From Ignavibacteriota bacterium (GTDB lineage: Bacteria > Bacteroidota > Ignavibacteria > Tepidaquicellales > OLB5), in assembly GCA_003820375.1 (NCBI GenBank), contig RPQH01000022.1:1-54410 (forward strand): a DNA stretch of 54,410 bases, in the 5' to 3' direction. The first letter of the stretch is position 1. The number at the start of each line of letters is the position of its first letter. Positions 34,536 through 43,173 of this stretch are shown piece by piece. The notes below the pieces were generated by a model that did no database searches, was not told the DNA's origin, and saw only the letters and a program-made list of their open reading frames with translations. The position numbers were made by a program, and so were the translations under genes.

Positions 34536-35723
34536 TTAGTTTAATTGTATTTCAAAAAATTGTGTTTCTTCGTTTTCTTTAATTCTAAATTCATCATTAA
34601 AAATATTTTTATCAATGCTTTTTTCTTTTAATCTATTATAGCAATCTGTAACTTCACCGGTATTTAAATATCTTACCCGGTAATCGGTTTCTAAGTTATC
34701 TGTGTATAACGGGTAGAGCCGCAGGTGTTTTTCTTTATCACTATCGTTATTTCTTATTACAAGTTCTGCAATAAAGCTGTATGGTTTTACGTTGTTAGAC
34801 TTATATCTTCCCGGAGCATTAAAAATAGAATTGCCAATGCTGTAAATTATCCATTTCCCGTTATAATATTCAACTTCCTGCATCATATGTGAACCATGCC
34901 CGATAATTAAATCAGCTCCCGCATCAATAACCTGGTGTGCAGTTTCAGTTTGTTTATCTGTCTTCCAAAAATAATTTCTACCCCAATGAGGGAAGAATAT
35001 GATATATACATTTTTGTAATTGCTTCTTATATCACTTACCTGCTCAGAAATTTTCTCAACTGAAATCACATTGATCCCGGGTTTACTCACATTTGTATAA
35101 ATACTCCGGGTGCTTACATTTGCATAAAAATCATAAAGACTATCGTAGCTTTTTCTATATTCAAAGCCTGTTAAAATTGCAATAGTTATAGTATCTTTAT
35201 TAATTATAAATTGTTTAATATATGGTTTTGATGCATCATCGGCATCATTTCCGGCACCAAAATAATCAAGCTTACTTTCATAAAGCTCTCTCAGTGTATA
35301 ACCTAAACCATCCTTTCCCAAATCAAATGAGTGGTTGTTTGCAAGTGAAACTACCTTTATGTTATACTTCTTTAAATATTTAATTGTTGATTCGGCATTA
35401 CTCCAATGGACATATGGTTTTTGCGAGTTTATTGGAGATATGGAATTAGGAAGCAAAGGAGTTTCCAGATTTGCAATGGTCATATCGGATTTTTTCAGTA
35501 AGGTGCTAATATTTTCAAACATATAATCGTAACCGTATTCTTCTATTATATTAATCCCCCTGTTGTGTTTGGGATTGGTTTGATAGCTTTCTCCAAAATC
35601 AAAATCACCAAGGAAAAAAATATTGATAGTGCTGGGATTTACTTTTTGTGAATAACTGTAATTACCACTGATTAACACTGGTAAAAGGAAAACAATAATA
35701 GTAATAATTTTAGAAATGTTCAT
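34536..35723 (-). CDS. CapA-family secreted metallophosphatase-like protein
   Basis: A 395-residue protein with signal peptide ~1-26 and a CapA/PGA_cap domain ~30-320: FLGDFDFG at the start, MTIANLETPL, VVSLANNHSFDLGKDG, and FFPHWGRNY with AGADLIIGHGSHMMQEVEYYNGKWIIYSIGN near the end; these Asp, Asn and His residues are the likely metal ligands. CapA of Bacillus takes part in poly-gamma-glutamate export; many relatives have unknown polymer substrates. The ~70-residue C-terminal extension is not recognised. Followed after 5 bp by the deformylase-like gene. Two small hairpins lie in its leader (35732-35783). Confidence 0.85.
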   Translation of the reverse strand: MNISKIITIIVFLLPVLISGNYSYSQKVNPSTINIFFLGDFDFGESYQTNPKHNRGINIIEEYGYDYMFENISTLLKKSDMTIANLETPLLPNSISPINSQKPYVHWSNAESTIKYLKKYNIKVVSLANNHSFDLGKDGLGYTLRELYESKLDYFGAGNDADDASKPYIKQFIINKDTITIAILTGFEYRKSYDSLYDFYANVSTRSIYTNVSKPGINVISVEKISEQVSDIRSNYKNVYIIFFPHWGRNYFWKTDKQTETAHQVIDAGADLIIGHGSHMMQEVEYYNGKWIIYSIGNSIFNAPGRYKSNNVKPYSFIAELVIRNNDSDKEKHLRLYPLYTDNLETDYRVRYLNTGEVTDCYNRLKEKSIDKNIFNDEFRIKENEETQFFEIQLN

Positions 35724-35763
35724 TTATTTCAGGGCTAAAGCCCGGTATAGTTTATTCGTTAAA

Positions 35764-35783
35764 CCACTAGCTGAAGCTAGTGG
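35764..35783. repeat. Palindrome CCACTAGCT-GA-AGCTAGTGG
   Basis: A perfect 9-bp stem with a 2-bp centre ~40 bp upstream of the CapA-like gene start. Short perfect palindromes of this type are usually dispersed repeats; an RNA role in the leader is possible. Confidence 0.55.
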
Positions 35784-35919
35784 AAATAATATTATTTATA
35801 TCTACTAGTTTTAGTTTGTAAAAATTGAGTTGTTTATTTACGTTAATACTTTTCATTTCCGGTTAAAGCAAAATTAGTGATATATTCGAAATAGTAAAAT
35901 ATAAGAGTTCGAAGAGCCG

Positions 35920-36248
35920 CCACCTCACCCCTGACCTCTCTCCATATGGAGAGGGGGAGTAAGATTCTTAGTAAGTTTTTCTTTAGAATAAATCATATTG
36001 AACCGGAAAATCTATCTTTTATTGAAATGTTTATTAGAATAAGAAAATTGAAAAACTTGCTAAGTATATAAAAGAGGATAATTTGGTTGAAAAAAGACTT
36101 ACAAAGTTTTTGGTTTTTCTGATAATTGTAATATCTCTTTTTTATAATAATAGAATTAAGGATTTAGATAATTCAAATCTAAAAACTTTGCAAGAATCGG
36201 TAACGCTCACCCCCTCTCCAAGTGGAGAGGGGGCTGGGGGGTGAGGTG
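35920..36248. repeat. 329-bp element with REP-like palindromes as inverted ends
   Basis: The left end (35920-35980) reads CCACCTCACCCC, then CTCTCCATATGGAGAG and GATTCTTAGTAAGTTTT. The right end (36181-36248), read on the other strand, gives CCACCTCACCCC, CTCTCCACTTGGAGAG and GATTCTTGCAAAGTTTT. So two REP-like palindromes in opposite orientation, with matching inner flanks, frame ~200 bp of AT-rich non-coding sequence, the layout of a REPIN-type or miniature element. Confidence 0.7.
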
Positions 36249-36302
36249 GTAGATTAACAATATCTACAAATATTTAATTCATTGTGAGATGACTATTTTA
36301 TC

Positions 36303-36446
36303 ATTCCGGCAGAAGTGGATTTCAAAAGTAGTTCGATGTACTACTTTATCAATCCCGCAGAGCTGGATTTCAAAAGTAGTTCGATGAATTACTTTATCAA
36401 TCCCGCAGAGCTGGATTTCAAAAGTAGTTCGATGTACTACTTTATC
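36303..36446. repeat. 48-bp tandem repeat, three copies, ending inside a CDS
   Basis: Copies at 36303-36350, 36351-36398 and 36399-36446. The third copy includes the last codons and stop of the minus-strand FG-GAP gene (sense: TTGATAAAGTAG), and each other copy carries the same words, so the repeats look like duplications of the gene end with its stop codon. Confidence 0.92.
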
Positions 36447-38221
36447 AACATCATTTTTCTTGTTTCATTATTTTGCCCTGCCTTCAATTTATAAAAATAA
36501 ATTCCGCTTGGGTAATTTGAGGCATCCCATTCAATTTCATATTTACCTGCATTTTGCTTTTCATTTACCAGTACATTAACTTCCTTACCCATCACATCAT
36601 ATATAGTAAGCTTCACATAATTACTCATTGGCAATTGATAATTGATAATTGTCTTTGGATTAAAAGGATTTGGGTAGTTTTGATTTAAAGTAAATCTTTC
36701 CGGTACGTCATTATTAATATTATTAATACCTATTATTCCCCCATTTTCATCAATTGTCAATTTCTGGTTTACCGGTATATTAGTAAACACACTTGTATTT
36801 CCTGAAAGCCATTCAACTTTTAATGTATCAATAACCGGGGCATTTCCCAAACCAAAATGCAGGTCAAGTGTTTGCCCGCAGTAACCCGATTGTCCGTCAA
36901 CTTCCCTCATAATCCATACCGGATTGTTATTTATTACAGCTTTTATTTTTACTTTTGTCCCTATAGCTGACCTATCAGCCGTTCTTCCAACACATTTTAC
37001 TTCAAGCCATTTATTGTTATTGCCGTTGTTTAAATAAGCCGCATTGTTTTCATTTTCATTATATGTCTTTGCAATAAATATATCCAGGTCGCCGTCACCA
37101 TCCCAGTCAGCCCAGGCAAATCCATATGAATAGCCCATGTCATTTACAATATCACCTGATGTAATCTTTTCAAACGTTGGATTTCCTGTTTCTATCAATT
37201 GATTTTTATACAAATTATTTTTCAATGGTGAGTTTGGTGTTTTATATGCTTGAGTTACAAACATATCAAGGTCACCATCATTGTCATAATCTCCCCACCC
37301 CGAGCAGGCAAAATTACCTACTTCATTTACTATAGTGTCATTAGTTATTTGTGTAAAGTTAAAATTCCCATCGTTTTTAAACAGGAAATTTTTTTGGTTC
37401 CAGTTTGCACAAAACAAATCTAAATCACCATCATTATCATAATCACCCCAGCTTGAACTCCACGTATTGCCGCCGGTTGTTACAGGAGTAATATTCAGAA
37501 CTTTAGTAAAATATCCTGCACCGTTATTATTATATATAATATTGTTCTGATTATTCTCATTGCATACAAAAATATCAAGGTCTCTGTCTCCATCAATATC
37601 AACCCAGTTAACACCTCTTGATAAACGATTCACATCAAGATTTACCGCACCGGAATCTACACTTGCAAAATTACCGTTTCCTGTGTTTTTATATAACCTG
37701 TTTCTCCAGGGACCAATACCTTCGCTGTTTGTGATAAAAAGGTCAACAAGTCCATCGTTATCATAATCACCCCAGCTGCATGTTTCGGAAAATCCGCGGT
37801 TAATCAGAATTGGACTTCCTGTTACCAATACGAAATTTCCACTCCCGTTATTCTGATACAGCATATTGGTTGAATCATACCATGTAACTGCACACAGGTC
37901 TGCATCACCGTCATTGTCATAATCTGCCCAGCTGCTGCCATCATAAGGCAAACTGTCATTTACTAAAGCAGTATTAAATACTCTTGTAAATACCCCGCCG
38001 GTATTATTATACAAAAAATTTCTTTGCCCGAATCTTTTACCGTTAGTAACATAAAGATCAAGGTCACCGTCATTATCGTAATCGATGAAGTTTACACTGC
38101 GTGATGCACCACCATCATTAACAAACTCACCGGAGGTAATTTTGGTAAATGTTTGACTGTTAGAGAAATGAAAAATCAACATTTGAGAGAAAACAATAAA
38201 AGTTATTAGGATTTTTGTCAT
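36437..38221 (-). CDS. Secreted FG-GAP/VCBS repeat protein with UnbV-type domain and T9SS tail
   Basis: A 594-residue surface or extracellular protein. Signal peptide ~1-22. Residues ~30-390 hold seven repeats around calcium-loop motifs of the DYDNDGDLDLF type, as in FG-GAP/VCBS beta-propeller proteins. Residues ~410-495 match the ASPIC/UnbV type (WLEVKCVGRTADRSAIGTKV, DLHFGLG, VEWLSG). The T9SS sorting domain is ~510-594 (NYPNPFNPKTIINYQLP, MMLIK). Likely a secreted calcium-binding adhesion or structural protein; no enzyme motif is visible. Single gene; its 3' end is caught up in a 48-bp tandem repeat. Confidence 0.9.
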   Translation of the reverse strand: MTKILITFIVFSQMLIFHFSNSQTFTKITSGEFVNDGGASRSVNFIDYDNDGDLDLYVTNGKRFGQRNFLYNNTGGVFTRVFNTALVNDSLPYDGSSWADYDNDGDADLCAVTWYDSTNMLYQNNGSGNFVLVTGSPILINRGFSETCSWGDYDNDGLVDLFITNSEGIGPWRNRLYKNTGNGNFASVDSGAVNLDVNRLSRGVNWVDIDGDRDLDIFVCNENNQNNIIYNNNGAGYFTKVLNITPVTTGGNTWSSSWGDYDNDGDLDLFCANWNQKNFLFKNDGNFNFTQITNDTIVNEVGNFACSGWGDYDNDGDLDMFVTQAYKTPNSPLKNNLYKNQLIETGNPTFEKITSGDIVNDMGYSYGFAWADWDGDGDLDIFIAKTYNENENNAAYLNNGNNNKWLEVKCVGRTADRSAIGTKVKIKAVINNNPVWIMREVDGQSGYCGQTLDLHFGLGNAPVIDTLKVEWLSGNTSVFTNIPVNQKLTIDENGGIIGINNINNDVPERFTLNQNYPNPFNPKTIINYQLPMSNYVKLTIYDVMGKEVNVLVNEKQNAGKYEIEWDASNYPSGIYFYKLKAGQNNETRKMMLIK

Positions 38222-38385
38222 AATTTTTGTTTTATTAATATTTTTAAAAACAAAAATAAACTTTTGATTTTTAAAAACTAAAGCAAAATGAACATTATTC
38301 TTAGAATCCTGCTTGAACTTTAATAATCAATAAGTTAAATTAGACGGATTTTTTACAATAATTCATATTTATTTCATAGTATCAC

Positions 38386-39852
38386 GTGAAACCAACAAAG
38401 GACCTGTTTGAACTGATAAAATCACTTTCCGTTAGCGAAAAGCGGTATTTCAAAATGTTTGCCTCCCTCCAGGAAGGCAATAAGATATATATCAGGTTAT
38501 TTAATGAGATAGATAAGCAGGATTCTTATGATGAGAAAAAGATAAAAGAAAAGTTCAAAGATGAGAAATTTATTAAACAACTAAGCTTTACGAAAAATTA
38601 TTTATATAAACTGATATTTAAATCATTGCTGAATTACAATCATGAAGTATCAATAGATTCAAAAATTTCCGAAATGATACTTCGCTGCAAAATTTTATTC
38701 AGCAAAGCATTGTACAGGCAGTATTTTAAAACATTAAAATCAGTTACTGAGCTTGCTGATAAATATGAAAGATACGGATATCTTATTCAAATACTTGAAA
38801 TGGGTAAGCTTGTAAAGAAAAAAGATGAGCTTAAAAATTCGCCTTATGACGAATATTACAGTGCCGCAATGGAAACACTTGAAAAGATAAAAAATAATTT
38901 TGAGTATTCTAAATTGCTTGCTTATACATTTAATATAGCAAGAGATAAAGGAAAGATAAGAAACCCGGTACAACTGGAGGAGCTGGAAGAAATATTAAAT
39001 CTTGAACATAGCCAAACAGGTAAGAAGATAATTACAAAAAGAGCGGAAGAAACATACTTCCATTTAAAAAGCTTAATATCAGAAGTAAGCGGAGATTATG
39101 AATCTAAGCTGGAAAATTTAAAGCAGAGATATAATATTGTATTGGAAAATCCCGAACCGTTTGAAGATAACATTTTAAATTATAAAGCAGATATTTTAAG
39201 TGAAATGATTACCGTATGCATTAAGCTTCAAAAATTTGAAGAAACTGAATGTTATTTAAAAAAATTCGAAGACATTCAAAAACCGGATTCAAATGATGAA
39301 GCTGCAGTTTTTGTACCCGCATTTTCACGGCTTCTCATCAGCATAAGTAAAAAAGATTTCAAGAATGTAACCGGTACTATTAATTTACTTGAAAAGGCAC
39401 TTATTGATTACAAAGATAAAATCGATATAAGTTTTGAGCTGGAAGTTCATTTTAATATAATAAAAGCTTATATGCTTTCCGGTGATTTTAATAATGCATT
39501 AATTAAAATGAATTATTTTTTTTCACACCCGCTGCTGCATGTCAGGTCAGACCTTGAATGTTTTGCAAGAATTATGAATCTGATTATTCATTATGAATTA
39601 AATAACATTGCATTGCTTGAGCATTTAATTGTTTCAACTTACCGCTACCTTTACAAAAGAAATAAAATATTTAAAATTGAATCTCTATTGCTGAACTTTC
39701 TGAGGAAAACAACATTGATAACAAATGAAAGTGAATTGACCGAACACCTTGCAATACTCAGGAATTCACTATTAAAGCTGAAGCAGGATAATTTCGAAAA
39801 AAATGCCTTTGAGTACTTCGATTTTGCTCTGTGGATAGAGGATAAGGGGTGA
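38386..39852 (+). CDS. Orphan helical-repeat protein, 488 residues
   Basis: A cytoplasmic protein I do not recognise by name. It starts at GTG (MKPTKDLFELIKSLSVSEKRYFKMF), has no signal peptide or membrane segment, and is almost wholly predicted helical with regularly spaced helix pairs rich in Lys, Glu, Leu and Tyr, as in TPR-like or HEAT-like solenoids. No catalytic motif is visible. The N-terminal SLSxSEKRYFK block looks the most conserved kind of segment and may be a small helical domain. Single gene with a nested repeat region directly at its stop codon. A scaffold or regulatory role is only a guess. Confidence 0.7.
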   Translation: MKPTKDLFELIKSLSVSEKRYFKMFASLQEGNKIYIRLFNEIDKQDSYDEKKIKEKFKDEKFIKQLSFTKNYLYKLIFKSLLNYNHEVSIDSKISEMILRCKILFSKALYRQYFKTLKSVTELADKYERYGYLIQILEMGKLVKKKDELKNSPYDEYYSAAMETLEKIKNNFEYSKLLAYTFNIARDKGKIRNPVQLEELEEILNLEHSQTGKKIITKRAEETYFHLKSLISEVSGDYESKLENLKQRYNIVLENPEPFEDNILNYKADILSEMITVCIKLQKFEETECYLKKFEDIQKPDSNDEAAVFVPAFSRLLISISKKDFKNVTGTINLLEKALIDYKDKIDISFELEVHFNIIKAYMLSGDFNNALIKMNYFFSHPLLHVRSDLECFARIMNLIIHYELNNIALLEHLIVSTYRYLYKRNKIFKIESLLLNFLRKTTLITNESELTEHLAILRNSLLKLKQDNFEKNAFEYFDFALWIEDKG

Positions 39853-40274
39853 AAATGGATAGAGGATAAGGGGTGATTCGTAAATAAAAAGATGATTTTA
39901 ACTTATCCATCAAACTTTCTCAATGTGAAAGACTTTAATAACGAAAAATCACCCCTTGCTTTATAATTCCTGCATGGGTTGAAATCAAGGGGTGAAAATG
40001 GATAGAGGACAAGGGGTGATTCGTAAATAGAAAGATGATTTTAACTTATCCATCAAACTTTCTCAATGTGAAAGATTTTAATAACGAAAAATCACCCCTT
40101 GCTTTATAATTCCTGCATGGGTTGAAATCAAGGGGTGATTATCCAGGTTTTAAAATCTACCGAATTATTACAATTATTCTATAATTCACATTATCCTATC
40201 ACTTGACGCCTGCTTACGTAATGCAATGAGCATGCAGTCATCACCCCTTGTCCTCCAACTATTTTCACCCCTTG
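39832..40274. repeat. Nested tandem and inverted repeats starting at a stop codon
   Basis: Three layers. (1) TGGATAGAGGATAAGGGGTGA occurs at 39832-39852, where it is the last codons plus stop of the helical protein gene, and again at 39856-39876. (2) A 143-bp unit is duplicated at 39851-39993 and 39994-40136 with about three differences. (3) 39986-40020 matches 40240-40274 in inverted orientation at 32 of 35 positions. CAAGGGGTGA words occur many times on both strands, so several hairpins are possible. Confidence 0.88.
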
Positions 40275-40478
40275 TCCTCAGTCATTCTAATCCTTTATTT
40301 ATTTTTGAGGCAGTTTCAGGTCTGTTAACCAATTCCGTCAGCGTCTCAATATTGCCGCATGTGGATTTTCTCCACAAAATGACATGAGTTGGTCAGTTTT
40401 CAGGGTGGATAAGGTTGTTTATTTGCAGACTTTGGGTTGTTTTCTGTACAAAGCCGGCTAAAAATTCATCGAAATCCC

Positions 40479-41017
40479 CTTAACTCATTGCGATATAAGC
40501 AGATAACTCTGTCAAACGTGAAACGTGAAACGTGAAAAGTTGGCTATTATGAGCAGGAATAGCCATATTTTCTTCAAAACAAATCTTCACTATTTCGTTA
40601 ACCGGTATAGCTATATAAAATTATAATATTAATGATTTTGTCGCTGTTGTTGGAAAGTTTAGTAATGCTTTAAGTAAAAACCTCTTGAAGCATGAGCTTC
40701 AGCCACCCCGGCGTTACCAAGCAGGAGCTTGGTAACGAGCTCAATCTTATAAATCTGATAATCTGATAAATCTAATAAATCTGCACAAAAACACTCCATA
40801 CACTCTAAGCACTCCGCACACTCCAAACTATTTTCACTAAAAACTTGACAATGAACAAATACTATATTAATTTATTGTAGTAGTGATTAATATCACTTAT
40901 CACCGTTCTTTGACAATATTGCATTGAATTACAGCATGTCGTAATATAATATCGGAATACCTCTCACGGTTTTGGTTAGATTTTGGATAGATGAAAAAAA
41001 TATGTACTGAAAATGGG
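40479..41017. repeat. Dispersed non-coding element, copy 2
   Basis: The partner of 18365-18965. It keeps the second AGGA-loop hairpin exactly (GTTACCAAGC-AGGA-GCTTGGTAAC, 40713-40736), a TGAAGC-ATGA-GCTTCA version of the first, and the right end TTTGGTTAGATTTTGGA then GAAAAAAATATGTA. Where copy 1 has a REP-like insertion, copy 2 has a short ATCTGATAA repeat. It has no open frame in common with copy 1. Confidence 0.75.
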
Positions 41018-41025
41018 ATTACTTC

Positions 41026-41130
41026 TAACTTCTAATTTCTAATTTCTAACTTCTAACTTCTAATCTGATGAATCTGAAAAATCTGATGAATTTGATGAAT
41101 CTGATGAATCTGATGAATTTGATGAATCTC
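41026..41130. repeat. Low-complexity repeats (TTCTAAC and GATGAATCT)
   Basis: About seven TTCTAA-type heptamers are followed by about nine copies of a TGATGAATC-type 9-bp unit. They fill the space between the dispersed element and the mtaB promoter region. Confidence 0.85.
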
Positions 41131-41207
41131 AATCGGATAAAATTAAGCAATTTCAGCGTTAAATGAATTATATATATTAACTCTTATATTATTTGTAAAT
41201 TTACCGG

Positions 41208-42521
41208 ATGCAGAAATCAGTCTCATTACATACATTAGGATGCAAGCTCAATTATTCGGAAACCTCGACATTATCGGGTGAATTCAATAAAAAAGGCTTC
41301 AAAATTGCAGATTATGGCGAAAAATCGGATATTTTCGTCTTGAATACCTGTACTGTGACTGATAATGCTGATAAGGAATGCCGGCAAATTATAAGAAGTG
41401 TTTTACACAAGAATCCTGACACATATGTTATAATTACGGGATGTTATGCACAGCTCAGACCTAATGAAATAGCATCTATTTTAGGAGTTGACCTTGTCCT
41501 TGGCACAAACGAGAAATTTAAGCTTTTCGAATATGCGGATAATTTCGAAAAGAAAAGCTTTTCATGTGTCTTTACATCTCCTATAAACGAAGTAACAGAT
41601 TTTGATTACGCTTATTCCTCAGATGTTGATTCCCGCACACGTGCTTTTTTAAAAATTCAGGATGGCTGTGATTATAACTGCTCGTTCTGTACAATCCCGC
41701 TTGCACGCGGCGGCTCCAGGAGTCTTGCAATAAATAAAGTAATTGAAAATGCTCAAAAGATAATCGATAACGGCTACCGGGAAATTGTTTTAACGGGTGT
41801 GAATACCGGTGATTATAATTATACAATAAATAACGGCACGGTTAAAAAATATAAATTGATTGATGTACTATATGAGCTCGATGAGCTTGATGTAAAAAGG
41901 ATACGTATAAGCTCCATAGAACCAAACTTATTGACCGATGAAATTATTCAGTTAACAAAATCATCCGGTAAATTCTGTAACCATTTTCATATTCCCCTGC
42001 AAAGCGGTGATATGAGTGTGCTGAAGATGATGAGAAGAAGGTATAATACAACACAGTATTCTGAGCTTATTCAGAAATTAATTGAAGAAATTCCGGGAAT
42101 CGGCATTGGTGTTGATGTAATTGTCGGCTTCCCCGGTGAAACTGATGAGAATTTTGAGAATACATGGAAGTTTTTAGATGAATTAAAAGTCAGCTACCTG
42201 CATGTGTTCAGTTATTCGGAAAGAAAAGACACATTCGCCGTAACCTTGCCGGGCAATGTAGATATTACAAAAAGAAAAAAGAGAAGCAAGATACTCAGGG
42301 AGCTTTCATTAAAGAAAAAAGCGGCGTTTTACAGTAAAAATATCGGTAATACTGAAAACGTATTATTTGAAACCGTGAAAAACGGAAGTATATTCGGATT
42401 TACAGGTAACTATATTAAGGTAAAGACAGAAGCAAATAAGGATTATGAGAATAAAATAATTAAAGTTATATTAACGGGGAATGACTCTTATAATTATTGT
42501 TCAGGAAATATAATTAATTAA
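41208..42521 (+). CDS. mtaB: tRNA t6A37 methylthiotransferase
   Basis: A 437-residue radical-SAM enzyme that converts t6A to ms2t6A at position 37 of ANN-decoding tRNAs. The N-terminal MTTase domain begins SLHTLGCKLNYSETS, where GCKLN marks MtaB rather than MiaB or RimO, with cluster ligands Cys12, Cys48 and Cys79. The radical-SAM motif is CDYNCSFC (Cys154, Cys158, Cys161). PLQSGDMSVLKMMRRRY and VGFPGETDENF are typical later motifs. The TRAM domain at the C-terminus appears short. Its stop is 1 bp before the SixA-like gene, so the two form an operon. Confidence 0.93.
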   Translation: MQKSVSLHTLGCKLNYSETSTLSGEFNKKGFKIADYGEKSDIFVLNTCTVTDNADKECRQIIRSVLHKNPDTYVIITGCYAQLRPNEIASILGVDLVLGTNEKFKLFEYADNFEKKSFSCVFTSPINEVTDFDYAYSSDVDSRTRAFLKIQDGCDYNCSFCTIPLARGGSRSLAINKVIENAQKIIDNGYREIVLTGVNTGDYNYTINNGTVKKYKLIDVLYELDELDVKRIRISSIEPNLLTDEIIQLTKSSGKFCNHFHIPLQSGDMSVLKMMRRRYNTTQYSELIQKLIEEIPGIGIGVDVIVGFPGETDENFENTWKFLDELKVSYLHVFSYSERKDTFAVTLPGNVDITKRKKRSKILRELSLKKKAAFYSKNIGNTENVLFETVKNGSIFGFTGNYIKVKTEANKDYENKIIKVILTGNDSYNYCSGNIIN

Positions 42522-42522
42522 T

Positions 42523-43029
42523 ATGGATGTTTATTTAATCCGGCATGGTGAAGCTGTTGAGCTTAATAAGGAAATTGTTGAAGACGGCTTCCGGTATTTA
42601 ACACGTGAAGGAAGAGAAAAAGCCGTTGAAGTTGCAAAGCGGCTTAAATATCTCGATACAGGGTTTGACTGCATTGTATCAAGCCCTTTAGTTCGTGCAG
42701 TTCAGACAGCGGAAATATTTGCCGCTGTTCTCAACCATACTACTAAAGTTAAAACTGCCGTTGAGCTGATTGGCGGAAATACCATAACAAGATTCAAACA
42801 TTTGCTTCAAAGAAACTCACACCATAAAAATATTGCCTGCTTCGGGCATTCTCCTGATGTTAATCATTTTGCTACAGGATTATTAAAAGACCATAATGTG
42901 AAAGAATTAAACCTGAATTTTAAAACATGCAGCGTTTGTAAAATTGATTACGATTTGCAATCAGGCATTGGGAAGTTTGTTTATTTCCTTAAATCCGATA
43001 CTATGGAATTGGTAAAGGGAGAAAAATAA
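42523..43029 (+). CDS. SixA-like histidine phosphatase
   Basis: A 168-residue member of the histidine phosphatase (phosphoglycerate mutase-like) superfamily. RHGE at 7-10 contains the phospho-accepting His8; SSPLVRAVQTAE carries a conserved Arg; and FGHSPDVNHF holds the second catalytic His. The size and the SSPLxRAxQTA pattern match SixA, which dephosphorylates phosphohistidine proteins; the target here is unknown. The ATG comes 1 bp after the mtaB stop codon, a tight coupling that may be only organisational. Confidence 0.88.
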   Translation: MDVYLIRHGEAVELNKEIVEDGFRYLTREGREKAVEVAKRLKYLDTGFDCIVSSPLVRAVQTAEIFAAVLNHTTKVKTAVELIGGNTITRFKHLLQRNSHHKNIACFGHSPDVNHFATGLLKDHNVKELNLNFKTCSVCKIDYDLQSGIGKFVYFLKSDTMELVKGEK

Positions 43030-43173
43030 ATTTAATATCGAATTGCGAATTGATTTTATTATTCATCGGATTGATATAATGGTTTAATCATATTAATCTT
43101 TCTAATCTGGGTTAATCTGGGGCTCAAGCTTTTCAATTCGAAATTGACAATTCGAAATTCGAAATCAAAAGGA

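Larger units (their letters stand above)
35724..36436. other. 713-bp repeat-rich gap
   Basis: No gene supported. From left to right: hairpins GGGC-TAAA-GCCC and CCACTAGCT-GA-AGCTAGTGG (35732-35783), a REP-like element with terminal inverted repeats (35920-36248), and most of a 48-bp tandem repeat (36303-36446). Confidence 0.6.
39853..41207. other. 1.35-kb non-coding repeat region before mtaB
   Basis: No gene. It contains the nested repeats (to 40274), ~200 bp of unremarkable sequence, the second copy of the dispersed element (40479-41017), and low-complexity TTCTAA and GATGAATCT repeats (41026-41130). The mtaB promoter must lie in the last ~80 bp. Confidence 0.6.
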
